In this document: positions 49,255 through 57,197 of the stretch, in pieces
Position numbering within the stretch: the stretch's first letter is position 1
Layout: each line of letters starts with the position of its first letter
Source of the DNA: SVQP01 sp045658965
GTDB taxonomy: Bacteria > Bacillota > Clostridia > Oscillospirales > CAG-272
Assembly: GCA_045658965.1 (NCBI GenBank)
Contig: JAZOVZ010000090.1
Span: 1 to 64,000, forward strand
Length of the DNA: 64,000 bases
Reading direction: 5' to 3'
Notes under the pieces: generated by a model
What the model saw: the letters and a program-made list of their open reading frames with translations, nothing else
Database searches by the model: none
What the model was told of the DNA's origin: nothing
Program-made: the position numbers and the translations under genes

Positions 49255-49884
49255 ATGGGCCAGTTTCATTTGATCGACCATCCTCTTATCACTCATAAGC
49301 TTACAATCATGCGTAACAAAAAGACGGGTTCTAAGGATTTCCGCGAGCTGCTCAATGAGATCTCCATGCTCATGGGCTACGAGCTGACCCGCGACCTGCC
49401 CTTGCAGGACGTCACCATCGAGACTCCTATTACCAAGATGAACGCAAAAATGGTTTCGGGCAGAAAGCTTGCTATCGTGCCCATTCTGCGCGCAGGTCTT
49501 GGCATGGTGGACGGCATTCAGTCGCTGGTTCCCGTTGCAAAGGTGGGACATATCGGTCTTTACCGTGATCCCGAGACACATCAGCCCGTAGAGTATTACT
49601 GCAAGCTGCCTACCGATATTCAGGACAGACTCGTCATTCTGGTTGACCCCATGCTGGCAACCGGCGGTTCCGCGGTTGACGCGCTGACCATGCTCAAGGC
49701 AAAGGGCTGCAAGAACATTCGCTTTATGTGCCTGGTGGCTGCTCCCGAGGGTGTTTCCAAGGTGCTCAAGGCGCATCCCGACGTTGATATCTACGGTGCG
49801 GCACTTGACGATCACCTCAACGAGCACGCGTATATCGTGCCCGGTCTTGGCGACGCAGGCGACAGAATTTTCGGTACTCTGTAA
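49255..49884 (+). CDS. upp: Uracil phosphoribosyltransferase
   Basis: Salvages uracil to UMP with PRPP. 209 residues, standard length. Signatures: HLIDHPLITHKLTIMR at the N-terminus, ILRAGLGMVDG, VDPMLATGGSA (PRPP loop) and PGLGDAGDRIFGT at the C-terminus. AAAGGAG lies 8 bases before the ATG. No PyrR leader or attenuator is seen in the short leader. Confidence 0.97.
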   Translation: MGQFHLIDHPLITHKLTIMRNKKTGSKDFRELLNEISMLMGYELTRDLPLQDVTIETPITKMNAKMVSGRKLAIVPILRAGLGMVDGIQSLVPVAKVGHIGLYRDPETHQPVEYYCKLPTDIQDRLVILVDPMLATGGSAVDALTMLKAKGCKNIRFMCLVAAPEGVSKVLKAHPDVDIYGAALDDHLNEHAYIVPGLGDAGDRIFGTL

Positions 49885-49899
49885 TTTTTTGATCATCAT

Positions 49900-49925
49900 G
49901 GGGGAGAGCCTTCTCCCCCTATTTT
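49900..49925 (+). terminator. Hairpin between upp and the RluA gene
   Basis: GGGGGAGA-gcct-TCTCCCCC (49900-49919) is followed by TATTTT. It probably terminates most upp transcripts; the next gene has no obvious promoter of its own, so read-through is needed. Confidence 0.75.
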
Positions 49926-49940
49926 CCATTGGGGGTTATT

Positions 49941-50903
49941 ATGCGCACGATCACGGTCAAGAAAAACGATGCAGGGCAAAGGCTGGATAAGTTTTTGTCC
50001 AAGGCAGTCAAGGGGCTGCCCATGTCGTTGATGTACAAATATATCCGTACCAAAAAGATCAAGGTCAACAGGGCAAGAACCGAGCAGAGCTACATGCTTT
50101 GCGAGGGGGACGAGATTCAGCTGTTTATCCGCGACGAGTTTTTTGAGTCGCCCGAAAAGGATACCGGAGCACTCTCGCGCATCGTGCCCAAGCTTTGCAT
50201 TGTGTACGAGGACGAGAATATCGTGCTGCTCAACAAGCGTCCGGGCGTGCTGGTGCACGAGGACGCCGACGCTAAGGATAATACCTTGGTTATGCACCTG
50301 CAGGCGTATCTGGCGCAAAAAGGGGAGTATGACCCCGAGGATGAGCAATCCTTCGCGCCCGCCATGTGCAACCGCATCGACCGCAATACGGGCGGCATTG
50401 TCATCGCTGCCAAAAACGCGGCAGCCTTGCGCGAGATGAACGAGCATATCCGCGAGGATCGCATCGGCAAATACTACCTGTGCGCTGCGCACGGTGTGCC
50501 CGCGCAGAAAAAGCAGACGCTGCGCGGATATCTGCGCAAGAATGCGGCGGATAATATGGTCGAGGTGCGCGACAAGTCCTTCCCGGGGGCAAAGGAGATC
50601 ATTACCGAATACCGTGTGATCGGTCAAAAGAACGGCAATTCGCTCTTGGAGGTGCACCTTGTCACGGGCAGAACGCACCAGATCCGTGCGCACCTGGCGC
50701 ATATCGGGCATCCGCTGCTGGGGGACGGCAAATACGGCATCAACAAAAAGGACAGGGAAAAGGGCTACAAGTATCAAGCCCTGTATGCATACCGCCTGCG
50801 TTTTGATTTTGGCGGCAAGGGCGAGGTGCTCTCGTACCTGGACGGCAAGGAATTCAAGCTGCCCGAGCAAGAAATTTGGTTCTTGAAGGATTTTTCACAT
50901 TGA
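49941..50903 (+). CDS. RluA family pseudouridine synthase
   Basis: 320 residues. N-terminal S4-like RNA-binding region (QRLDKFLSKAVKGLPMSLMY, KKIKVN), then the RluA catalytic domain. The catalytic aspartate is in NRIDRNTGGIVIAAKN (usual HRLDxxTSG), with GRTHQIRAHLAHIGHPLLGD downstream. It modifies rRNA or tRNA uridines; which of RluB/C/D-like sites is unclear. ATG 49941 has GGGGG just upstream; a TTG 12 bases earlier is possible but lacks a ribosome site. Confidence 0.88.
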   Translation: MRTITVKKNDAGQRLDKFLSKAVKGLPMSLMYKYIRTKKIKVNRARTEQSYMLCEGDEIQLFIRDEFFESPEKDTGALSRIVPKLCIVYEDENIVLLNKRPGVLVHEDADAKDNTLVMHLQAYLAQKGEYDPEDEQSFAPAMCNRIDRNTGGIVIAAKNAAALREMNEHIREDRIGKYYLCAAHGVPAQKKQTLRGYLRKNAADNMVEVRDKSFPGAKEIITEYRVIGQKNGNSLLEVHLVTGRTHQIRAHLAHIGHPLLGDGKYGINKKDREKGYKYQALYAYRLRFDFGGKGEVLSYLDGKEFKLPEQEIWFLKDFSH

Positions 50904-50940
50904 TCTGTAGCGTTATCATTGACGGGAAAGGAGTGTGCGT

Positions 50941-52767
50941 ATGCAAAAAACGATCAAAAAGTTGCGATATCCGCTGTTGATCATGAGCGGTATATTGGCG
51001 GCTCTGGGCATGGTGTATCCCGCGTATTTCGGTGTGCTTGCGTGGATCGCACTCATTCCCGCCGCACTTGTGCTGCTGACGCTTGTGGATCAAGTCAAGC
51101 TTGGCAGTCTGTATCTGTACGGCTTGGTTTTTTACTTCGTTTATTACGTGATGGGATATCATTGGTTTATTTCGATGTACCCCATGGATTTCGCGGATAT
51201 GACGCCCGAAGCGGCGATCGGTATCATTTCACTTGCTATTTTCGGCATTTCGGCTTTTCAGGCGGCGCTGAGTGCCTTGATGTTTTTGATGTTCGGACTC
51301 TTATGTCGCACGGTGCCCATCAAACGCTATCCCGTGCTGGCACCCTTGCTGATGGCGTGCCTTTGGGTAGTCAACGAGTGGTCGCAGACCATAGGATGGA
51401 CGGGCTTGCCTTGGGCAAGGCTGTATCTCTCGCAATGCGAGGTGCTGCCCATGGCGCAGAGTGCATCGCTGCTTGGCGGCTTGTTTGTGTCGTTTTTGAT
51501 CGTGGCAGTCAATTTCGCGTTTGCGGGTGCGATGGTACGTAAGGAGCATCGCCTTTCGCATCTGCTGCTTGGCTCGTGCCTGCTTGGCGGAAACCTTTTG
51601 TTCGGGCTTGCGGCAATGGATGCCATGCAAGGGGGCGTGCTGCCGTGGCAGATCGCGTTCCTTGCCACCGCGCTTGTCACCGTATTGCTTACAGCAGTTT
51701 ACGGACTTTGGCGCAAGCTGCATGCCGACGCGCGCTTGCTCAAAATCTTTTTGTGCATCGGGTTGACGCTCTGCGTGCTTTCCTCGCTTGCCCCCGTGCT
51801 TGGCAAATATGCCGATCTGGGAGCACCGATCAAAGCGGCAGCGTTGCAGGGAAATCTGTCCTCCAAGGATAAATGGGCGGATGATTCGGGTACGCGTTCC
51901 TTCAACGTCTACGCGGACTTGACCGAGCAGGCTGCACAAAAGGGTGCTGCGCTGATCGTTTGGCCCGAGACTGCGCTTGCATACAATCTGTTCGGTGCAA
52001 GCCCCAATGCTACCAAGGTAGCACCCATGGACGCGGTTTATGACCTCGTGCAGCGTACAGATACGACCGTGCTGGTCAGTACCTTTGTGTCAACGACGTA
52101 TTTTGACCCGCAGGTGGAAAATCTGAGCACCAACGCGGTCATCGTGTTTTATCCCGATCGCACCTTTGACGAGAATATTTACGTCAAGCGTATGCTTGTG
52201 CCGTTTGGCGAGTACGTGCCGTGGAGAGAGTTTCTTGTGCGTGTGATCCCGATTTTAGGCGAGATCAATATGCTGGAGAACGACCTCGGAAGGGGAGAGA
52301 AGGCGGTTTCGGTGGATACCAAAACGCTTGGCGCATCGGTAGGTCCTATCATTTGCTTTGACTCGATCTACGAGGAGCCCGTTCGTCAGACCGTTGCGGC
52401 GGGAGCAGAGATCATCACGCTCTCGACCAACGACTCTTGGTTTTCGGATTCCGCAGCCGTGTATATGCACAACAATCACGCCAAATTCCGCGCCATTGAA
52501 AACGGCAGATATTTGGTGCGCTCGGCAAACACCGGCGTCTCCTCGATCGTAGCGCCCGACGGCAAGGTGCTTGGCGAGCAAGCCGCATTGACTACGGGCA
52601 TGGTGGTCGCGGACGTATATGCACGACAGGTGCAAACGCCTTACAGTCAAGTGGGCTATTTGCTTGTTTGGCTTTGCTTTGCCGCACAGATCGCATTGAT
52701 TTCGGCACAGATCGTGCATGTGGCAATCAAATGTTACAAACGTCGCAAAAACACCAATGAAACTTAA
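50941..52767 (+). CDS. lnt: Apolipoprotein N-acyltransferase Lnt
   Basis: Adds the third acyl chain to lipoproteins in the membrane. 608 residues, longer than the 510 of E. coli. Eight or so N-terminal helices are followed by an external nitrilase domain: ALIVWPETAL (catalytic Glu), MLVPFGEYVPWRE (Lys/Glu region), PIICFDSIYEE (catalytic Cys in CFDS, usual CYE) and LSTNDSWF; a last helix near 575-595. AAAGGAG lies 7 bases before ATG 50941. The several lipoproteins in this window are plausible substrates. Confidence 0.85.
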   Translation: MQKTIKKLRYPLLIMSGILAALGMVYPAYFGVLAWIALIPAALVLLTLVDQVKLGSLYLYGLVFYFVYYVMGYHWFISMYPMDFADMTPEAAIGIISLAIFGISAFQAALSALMFLMFGLLCRTVPIKRYPVLAPLLMACLWVVNEWSQTIGWTGLPWARLYLSQCEVLPMAQSASLLGGLFVSFLIVAVNFAFAGAMVRKEHRLSHLLLGSCLLGGNLLFGLAAMDAMQGGVLPWQIAFLATALVTVLLTAVYGLWRKLHADARLLKIFLCIGLTLCVLSSLAPVLGKYADLGAPIKAAALQGNLSSKDKWADDSGTRSFNVYADLTEQAAQKGAALIVWPETALAYNLFGASPNATKVAPMDAVYDLVQRTDTTVLVSTFVSTTYFDPQVENLSTNAVIVFYPDRTFDENIYVKRMLVPFGEYVPWREFLVRVIPILGEINMLENDLGRGEKAVSVDTKTLGASVGPIICFDSIYEEPVRQTVAAGAEIITLSTNDSWFSDSAAVYMHNNHAKFRAIENGRYLVRSANTGVSSIVAPDGKVLGEQAALTTGMVVADVYARQVQTPYSQVGYLLVWLCFAAQIALISAQIVHVAIKCYKRRKNTNET

Positions 52768-52809
52768 TAATTCTTAATGATTTTTTGTGTATAAAAAACG
52801 AAAAATGTG

Positions 52810-52838
52810 TTGACAAAGTGATGGAAACTTGCTATAAT
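52810..52838 (+). promoter_or_regulatory. Promoter of the small lipoprotein
   Basis: TTGACA (52810-52815), 17 bases, TATAAT (52833-52838). Confidence 0.85.
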
Positions 52839-52888
52839 GTGACCATGGGGATTTCCCCAAAGTAATTTTCAAAAGGAGAATTAAGACT

Positions 52889-53260
52889 ATGAAAACTATG
52901 ACCAGAGTTGTAGCAGTTGCACTCGTAGCTGTTATTATGACCATGATGCTGGCTTCCTGCGGTGCAACCATCAACGGTACCTACTCCGCTGAGACCGACC
53001 TGCTGCTTGCAAAGGTTAAGTACACCTATGAGTTCAAGGGCAAGAACGTAACCGTTACGACCGAGACCACCATTCTGGGTACCACCATTTTAAACACCCA
53101 GAAGGGTACTTACGAGATCGAAGACGAGAAGATCACCTTCACCTGGACCGACGAGGGCGAGAAGAAGGACGACGCTACCATTGTTGAAAGCGGTCCCTTC
53201 GATTTCGAAAAGGGCGACGACTTCATTCTGATCGGCAAGATCAAGCTCAACAAGGAATAA
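52889..53260 (+). CDS. Small lipoprotein, unknown
   Basis: 123 residues. Signal with lipobox LASC (Cys24), then a single beta-rich domain: YSAETDLLLAKVKYTYEFKG, VTVTTETTILGTTIL, GTYEIEDEKITFTW, FDFEKGDDFILIG. The repeated strand pattern resembles small lipocalin-like or DUF5640-type lipoproteins. AAAAGGAG upstream, strong promoter and terminator, so it is probably abundant. Function unknown. Confidence 0.72.
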   Translation: MKTMTRVVAVALVAVIMTMMLASCGATINGTYSAETDLLLAKVKYTYEFKGKNVTVTTETTILGTTILNTQKGTYEIEDEKITFTWTDEGEKKDDATIVESGPFDFEKGDDFILIGKIKLNKE

Positions 53261-53269
53261 GATACGTTT

Positions 53270-53301
53270 AAAAAGCTGTTGCCTTGGCAACAGCTTTTTT
53301 C
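53270..53301 (+). terminator. Terminator after the small lipoprotein
   Basis: AAAAAGCTGTTGCC pairs exactly with GGCAACAGCTTTTT, followed by more T. Confidence 0.92.
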
Positions 53302-53330
53302 TTGCATTATTATGACGGATGTTGTATAAT
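53302..53330 (+). promoter_or_regulatory. GDPD gene promoter
   Basis: TTGCAT (53302-53307), 17 bases, TATAAT (53325-53330), immediately after the preceding terminator. Confidence 0.65.
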
Positions 53331-53362
53331 ATAGGTAAATCAACGTTTACTCGGAGGCTGAT

Positions 53363-54097
53363 ATGGAAAAGCATGAGAATACGGTAAAAATCGAAAAAGG
53401 ACAGACAAAAATGATTGCGCATCAGGGGCTTTTCGTAGCAGAGAGAGGGAACAGCATTCCGTCCTTCCGCTATGCAAGCACCAAAAGCCATTGGGGGATC
53501 GAGTGCGACGTGCACGTGACCAAGGATAAACAGTTTGTTATCATGCACGACGACAGAACGGGCACGACGGCTAAAACGGATCTGATCATTGCCCAAAGCA
53601 CGCTGGAGGAGCTGCGCAAGGTCGAGCTGATCAGTATGTGGGGGCATGAGCATCCGATAGAGGACAGAAGGATTCCCACCCTGCAGGAATATCTCGGCTT
53701 TTGCCGCGCGGGTGGCAAGGTGGCTGTCATTGAGTTGAAAAATCCTTTTGCAGCCGAGGATATTGCGCTGTTGGTCAAGGCGGTGGAGCAGGAGGTGTCC
53801 TTGGATACGGTGAGCTTCATTTCCTTCCATTTGCAAAATCTGATCGTGCTGCGCAAGCTGCTGCCGGGGCAGAGCCTGCAGTATCTGACTTCGCCCTACA
53901 GCGAGGCGATCATGGAGGCGATGGACAAGTACGATCTGGATCTGGATATTGCATGGCCGCCGCTTAATCCAGACATCATTCACACGGCGCATGAGCACGG
54001 GCACAAGGTCAGCACATGGAACGTGGACGATCCTGCCGATGCAAAGAAGTTTATTTCATGGGGCGTGGACTATATCACTACCAATTTTATGGAGTAA
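53363..54097 (+). CDS. Glycerophosphodiester phosphodiesterase
   Basis: Hydrolyses glycerophosphodiesters to glycerol-3-phosphate and alcohol. 244 residues, cytoplasmic. Signatures: MIAHQGLFVAERGNSIPSF (usual AHRG..ENT), IECDVHVTKDKQFVIMHDD with the metal-binding Glu/Asp and catalytic His, VAVIELKNP, and STWNVDDPADAKKFISWGVD. The arginine of AHRG is Gln here, a modest divergence in the active-site loop. A GGAGG site precedes the ATG. Own promoter and terminator. Confidence 0.88.
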   Translation: MEKHENTVKIEKGQTKMIAHQGLFVAERGNSIPSFRYASTKSHWGIECDVHVTKDKQFVIMHDDRTGTTAKTDLIIAQSTLEELRKVELISMWGHEHPIEDRRIPTLQEYLGFCRAGGKVAVIELKNPFAAEDIALLVKAVEQEVSLDTVSFISFHLQNLIVLRKLLPGQSLQYLTSPYSEAIMEAMDKYDLDLDIAWPPLNPDIIHTAHEHGHKVSTWNVDDPADAKKFISWGVDYITTNFME

Positions 54098-54113
54098 GTG
54101 CTTATAAAAAACA

Positions 54114-54149
54114 GAAAAAACCGTCCGTCTTTCGACGAACGGTTTTTTT
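54114..54149. terminator. Terminator between GDPD and rpsR
   Basis: AAAAAACCGTCCGTC pairs with GACGAACGGTTTTTT (one mismatch) around TTTC; usable on both strands. Confidence 0.85.
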
Positions 54150-54168
54150 CTTATCTTGCAATCTGCAA

Positions 54169-54417
54169 TTAGTCGCAAACGTAGGGCAGAAGAGCAACCT
54201 GACGAGCACGCTTGATAGCGGTGTTGAGCTCACGCTGGTGAACAGCGCAAGTGCCGGACATTCTTCTGGGCAGGATCTTGCCGCGCTCGCTGATGAACTT
54301 GCGGAGCTTAGCGGAATCCTTGTAGTCGATATATGCAACCTTATCGGCGCAGAAAATGCAAACCTTCTTTCTTCTGCGAACAACAGGGCGCGCAGGACGA
54401 GAAACGTTTTCAGTCAT
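54169..54417 (-). CDS. rpsR: Ribosomal protein bS18
   Basis: 82 residues, small-subunit protein that binds as a pair with S6. RRKKVCIFCADKVAYIDYKD has a CxxC pair, then YKDSAKLRKFISERGKI and RRMSGTCAVHQRELNTAIKR. AGGAGG lies 9 bases before the ATG. Last gene of rpsF-ssb-rpsR. Confidence 0.98.
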   Translation of the reverse strand: MTENVSRPARPVVRRRKKVCIFCADKVAYIDYKDSAKLRKFISERGKILPRRMSGTCAVHQRELNTAIKRARQVALLPYVCD

Positions 54418-54455
54418 CTTATGAATCCTCCTATTTGATTTTGGGAACGATCGCC

Positions 54456-54926
54456 TTAGAAGGGCAGATCGTCGTCTGTTTTGATCTCCTCAAACTTGGG
54501 TGCGGAACCCATGGGAGAGGAGTACGCGGGAGCACCGTAAGCATCGGGTGCATAACCGCCTGCCTGTGCATTCGAGCTTTCGCTGCGGCTGTCCACGAAC
54601 TGAACTTCCTCAGCGACAATGTCGGTCATGTAGCGCTTCTGACCCTGCTGGTCGGTCCAGGATCTGTTCTGGATAGAACCGATAACGCAGATAGAAGAGC
54701 CCTTCTTAAAGAAACGGTTGACAAACTCAGCAGTAGAACGCCAAGCGGTAACGGTAAAGAAATCGACCTCAGGCTGCTGACCGGACGCATTGTCACGGGA
54801 AGCGAATCTGCGATTGACAGCCATACGGAACGTTACGACTGCGATGCCGCTCTGTGTCTGCTTCAGTTCAGGATCAGCGGTAAGTCTACCACCGAGGATG
54901 ACTTTGTTCAGATTAAAATTTGCCAT
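54456..54926 (-). CDS. ssb: Single-stranded DNA-binding protein
   Basis: 156 residues. OB fold MANFNLNKVILGGRLTADPE to about 110 with VDFFTVTAWRSTAEFVNRFF, then a flexible Ser/Ala/Gly-rich linker and the acidic interaction tip DDDLPF. AGAGGTC upstream. Middle gene of the rpsF operon, the standard Bacillota order. Confidence 0.97.
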   Translation of the reverse strand: MANFNLNKVILGGRLTADPELKQTQSGIAVVTFRMAVNRRFASRDNASGQQPEVDFFTVTAWRSTAEFVNRFFKKGSSICVIGSIQNRSWTDQQGQKRYMTDIVAEEVQFVDSRSESSNAQAGGYAPDAYGAPAYSSPMGSAPKFEEIKTDDDLPF

Positions 54927-54950
54927 GTTCTTTGACCTCTTGTTTGCCGA

Positions 54951-55328
54951 TTACTCAGCGTCAGCTGCCACTTCGGCAACTTCTTCAACAACTGCAACTT
55001 CTTCTACAACTGCAGCAGCCTTAGCAACGGGCTCGAAGTCAAGCTTGATGGTCAGAGAACGCATAACGTTCTCGTCGATCTGGAACAGACGGTCGAGCTC
55101 GGAAAGGAATTCGCCTGCAGCCTTGAAGGTTACGACTACGTAGTAGCCTTCGGGCATGTCATTGATAGGATATGCCAGGCGGCGCTTGCCCCACTGTGCA
55201 ACCTCAATGATAGTGCCGTTTTCAGCAATCAAAGAAGTGAACTTGTTCACGGTAGCATTGGTTGCTTCCTCACCGTTGGTTACGTCAACGATGAACAGAC
55301 TTTCATAAGAATTGAGTACCTTTTCCAT
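54951..55328 (-). CDS. rpsF: Ribosomal protein bS6
   Basis: 125 residues. YESLFIVDVTNGEEATNATV, AQWGKRRLAYPINDMPEGYY and FQIDENVMRSLTIK are the S6 core. The tail after residue 100 is an Ala/Val/Glu-rich extension with VVEEVA repeated, longer than Bacillus S6. GGGAGGT lies 9 bases before the ATG. First gene of the operon. Confidence 0.97.
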   Translation of the reverse strand: MEKVLNSYESLFIVDVTNGEEATNATVNKFTSLIAENGTIIEVAQWGKRRLAYPINDMPEGYYVVVTFKAAGEFLSELDRLFQIDENVMRSLTIKLDFEPVAKAAAVVEEVAVVEEVAEVAADAE

Positions 55329-55359
55329 GTGTTTTTACCTCCCTATGGACTTTAATTAG

Positions 55360-55415
55360 ACCGCACACCTCTTCGATTTTTTTATGTGCGGTAGAGAGAC
55401 GAACTGCTTTGCAGT
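55360..55415 (-). promoter_or_regulatory. Structured leader of rpsF (candidate S6:S18 site)
   Basis: In the rpsF leader (minus strand), ACCGCACA and TGTGCGGT (55360-55367 and 55385-55392) form an 8-bp stem containing CCG, and a second hairpin (GAACTGC..GCAGTCC, 55401-55415) lies upstream. S6:S18 complexes repress rpsF operons through a CCG-containing leader structure in many bacteria; whether this is that motif is not proven. Confidence 0.5.
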
Positions 55416-55430
55416 CCGCATCGAGGATAT

Positions 55431-55459
55431 ATTATACTACAAACGCAAGAATTTGTCAA
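55431..55459 (-). promoter_or_regulatory. rpsF operon promoter
   Basis: Minus strand TTGACA (55454-55459), 17 bases, TATAAT (55431-55436). Confidence 0.88.
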
Positions 55460-55501
55460 TACCTTTTGCAATATTATTTTTTATAAAAAATCACAAAATT
55501 A

Positions 55502-55531
55502 TTGCCAAAAGCATGGGGGTTATGTTATAAT
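55502..55531 (+). promoter_or_regulatory. Promoter of the secreted MBL gene
   Basis: TTGCCA (55502-55507), 18 bases, TATAAT (55526-55531). Confidence 0.6.
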
Positions 55532-55560
55532 ATACAATAGTAATGACCATGGAGGATAAT

Positions 55561-56667
55561 ATGGCGCAGGATAATAAGAAAAGGGAACAGGATTACAAGA
55601 AGAAAAAGAAGAAAAAGGGCAAGAAGCTGCCCAAGGCGTTGCGCGTTTGTCTGATTATGCTGGCGATCCTTGCCGTACTGATTGCGATCGCGGTCGTGCT
55701 TGCCATGACGGGTGTGATCCCCGCCAATACGGTTGAGGACTTTTTGGACGGCTTTGTCGGCAAGGGCGTAGAGAAGGCATTGGATAAGATACTGCCCAAC
55801 GACCTTGTGGACGAGATATTCGTGGATAAATATAAGGACTTTGTGGATTTCGTCATGGATCTTTTGCCAAAGCCCGAGCGCGTTGCGCTGGACGGCGAGA
55901 TCATGGTGTATTTCTTTGACGTAGGGCAGAGTGACAGTATTCTGATCATGGCACCCGAGGTCAACGTGCTCATCGACGCAGGCGACAACGACTGCGAGGA
56001 GGATCTGGAGAAATATCTGGACGATCTGGGTGTTACGACGCTGCATTGCGTGATCGCAACGCATCCGCACGAGGATCACATCGGCAGCATGGACATGATC
56101 TTGGACGAATTTACGGTCAACAATCTGCTCATGCCCAACGCTGAGGTGGATACCGATACCTTTAGTGCCACGGGCGATTATACCCGCATGATGGAGGGAG
56201 CTGCCGAGCAGGGCTCTGCGGTAACCTACGTTAAGGGTGGCGATTCCTTCAATTTCGGGGATCTGTATTTTGAATTCCTTGCGCCCAACGCAACCGACTA
56301 TACCGATCTCAACGACTGGAGCCTTGTCACCAAAGTGACCTACGGCTCGACCTCCATGATCCTGACGGGTGATGCCGAGGCACATTCCGAGGAGCAGATT
56401 TTGGAGAAGTATTCGAGCAGCCAACTGGATTGCGATATTCTCAAGTCGGGACATCACGGCTCGTCCTCTTCGTCCTGCAATGAGTTTTTGGATGCCATTG
56501 ACGCCGAGATCGCTGTTATCTCTTGCGGCACGGGCAATAAGTACGGGCATCCCAACCAGCCCGTGCTGGACAGATACGCAGAGCGCGGCATGACCGTGCA
56601 CCGCACCGACCTGGAGGGTACCATCGTCTACTCCAGCAACGGCGCGGAGTTTACAAGGGTGCAGTAA
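55561..56667 (+). CDS. Membrane-anchored ComEC/Rec2-like metallo-beta-lactamase
   Basis: 368 residues: a lysine-rich start, one helix (about 31-53), then an external MBL domain: YFFDVGQSDSILIM, VLIDAG, THPHEDHIGSMD (zinc site), ILTGDAE and SGHHGSSSSS. These are the signatures of the ComEC C-terminal domain without the channel. It may be an extracellular nuclease or phosphodiesterase. ATG 55561 has GGAGG 5 bases upstream; earlier in-frame starts lack it. Confidence 0.82.
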   Translation: MAQDNKKREQDYKKKKKKKGKKLPKALRVCLIMLAILAVLIAIAVVLAMTGVIPANTVEDFLDGFVGKGVEKALDKILPNDLVDEIFVDKYKDFVDFVMDLLPKPERVALDGEIMVYFFDVGQSDSILIMAPEVNVLIDAGDNDCEEDLEKYLDDLGVTTLHCVIATHPHEDHIGSMDMILDEFTVNNLLMPNAEVDTDTFSATGDYTRMMEGAAEQGSAVTYVKGGDSFNFGDLYFEFLAPNATDYTDLNDWSLVTKVTYGSTSMILTGDAEAHSEEQILEKYSSSQLDCDILKSGHHGSSSSSCNEFLDAIDAEIAVISCGTGNKYGHPNQPVLDRYAERGMTVHRTDLEGTIVYSSNGAEFTRVQ

Positions 56668-56675
56668 GCAAACTT

Positions 56676-56716
56676 AAGTTCTCCCACTTGCAAAAGAGCA
56701 GTGGGAGAACTTTTTT
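56676..56716 (+). terminator. Terminator after the secreted MBL gene
   Basis: GTTCTCCCACT and AGTGGGAGAAC pair around an 11-base loop, followed by six T. Confidence 0.9.
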
Positions 56717-56726
56717 GAAAAAATAC

Positions 56727-56755
56727 TTGACAACTGAAGAAATACACAGTATAAT
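56727..56755 (+). promoter_or_regulatory. Promoter of the CAT-anticodon tRNA
   Basis: TTGACA (56727-56732), 17 bases, TATAAT (56750-56755). Confidence 0.88.
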
Positions 56756-56771
56756 GTATAGGTCGTTTGAC

Positions 56772-56848
56772 GGGCTATTAGCTCAGTTGGTCAGAGCTAC
56801 CGGCTCATAACCGGTTGGTCCGGGGTTCGAGTCCCTGATAGCCCACCA
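56772..56848 (+). tRNA. tRNA with CAT anticodon (Met elongator or Ile2)
   Basis: 77 bases with encoded CCA. Acceptor GGGCTAT pairs with ATAGCCC, discriminator A. Anticodon arm ACCGG-CTCATAA-CCGGT gives CAT, and T-arm GGGGTTCGAGTCCC is intact. It is not the initiator type (no GGG-CCC anticodon stem). Elongator Met and lysidine-modified Ile2 cannot be told apart with certainty by eye. Confidence 0.92.
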
Positions 56849-56889
56849 AAAAGAGAATGGGGTGCAACTGCACCCCATTCTCTTTTTGG
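56846..56889 (+). terminator. Terminator starting at the tRNA CCA
   Basis: CCAAAAAGAGAATGGGG and its complement make a stem of about 20 bp (56846-56889) that includes the tRNA CCA, ending in a T-run. The design matches the tRNA-Leu terminator. Confidence 0.88.
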
Positions 56890-56890
56890 T

Positions 56891-57011
56891 TTACTTTCCC
56901 GACTCAGAACCCCGCACGCGCGGCTTCGCCGCTCGTGCAAGGTTTGCGCCGGGAAAGTAAGCACATTGGGTATGCATTGGCGCAAACATGGGTTCTGAGT
57001 CCCTGATAGCC
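56891..57011 (+). repeat. Complex inverted-repeat element downstream of the CAT tRNA, copy 1
   Basis: Outer arms GACTCAGAACCC (56901-56912) and GGGTTCTGAGTC (56990-57001); second arms GTTTGCGCC (56942-56950) and GGCGCAAAC (56979-56987); inner hairpin GCACG..GGC-ttc-GCC..CGTGC (56914-56938); competing arms TTACTTTCCC (56891-56900) and GGGAAAGTAA (56951-56960). It ends in GAGTCCCTGATAGCC (56997-57011), an exact 15-base copy of the tRNA 3' region (56829-56843). Confidence 0.8.
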
Positions 57012-57021
57012 TTTCTATATT

Positions 57022-57081
57022 GCGGGCGATTCTTGAATCGCCCCTACGATGTATTACGGGCGATTCGTGAATCGCCCCTAC
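57022..57081. repeat. Two CGTAGGG-family repeats
   Basis: Copies at 57022-57047 and 57057-57081 (CGATTC..GAATCG type, both in the same orientation) lie between the two copies of the tRNA-linked element. Confidence 0.8.
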
Positions 57082-57190
57082 GTGCACCCTGCACGCGCGG
57101 CTTCGCCGCTCATGCAAGGTTTGCGCAGGGAAAGTAAACACATAAGATACTTATTGGCGCAAACATGGGTTCTGAGTCCCTGATAGCCCC
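57082..57190 (+). repeat. Complex element downstream of the CAT tRNA, copy 2
   Basis: Second, partial copy: the inner hairpin (GCACGCGCGGC-ttc-GCCGCTCATGC), GTTTGCGC, GGGAAAGTAA, GGCGCAAAC and GGGTTCTGAGTC recur in order, ending in GAGTCCCTGATAGCC at 57174-57188. The outer left arm is missing, its place taken by a CGTAGGG-family repeat. Confidence 0.75.
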
Positions 57191-57197
57191 TTTTATC

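Noticed and set aside
56797..57141. Minus-strand ORF of 114 residues across the tRNA and repeats
   Set aside because: It reads antisense through the tRNA, its terminator and the repeats; similar frames next to tRNAs are common spurious annotations.
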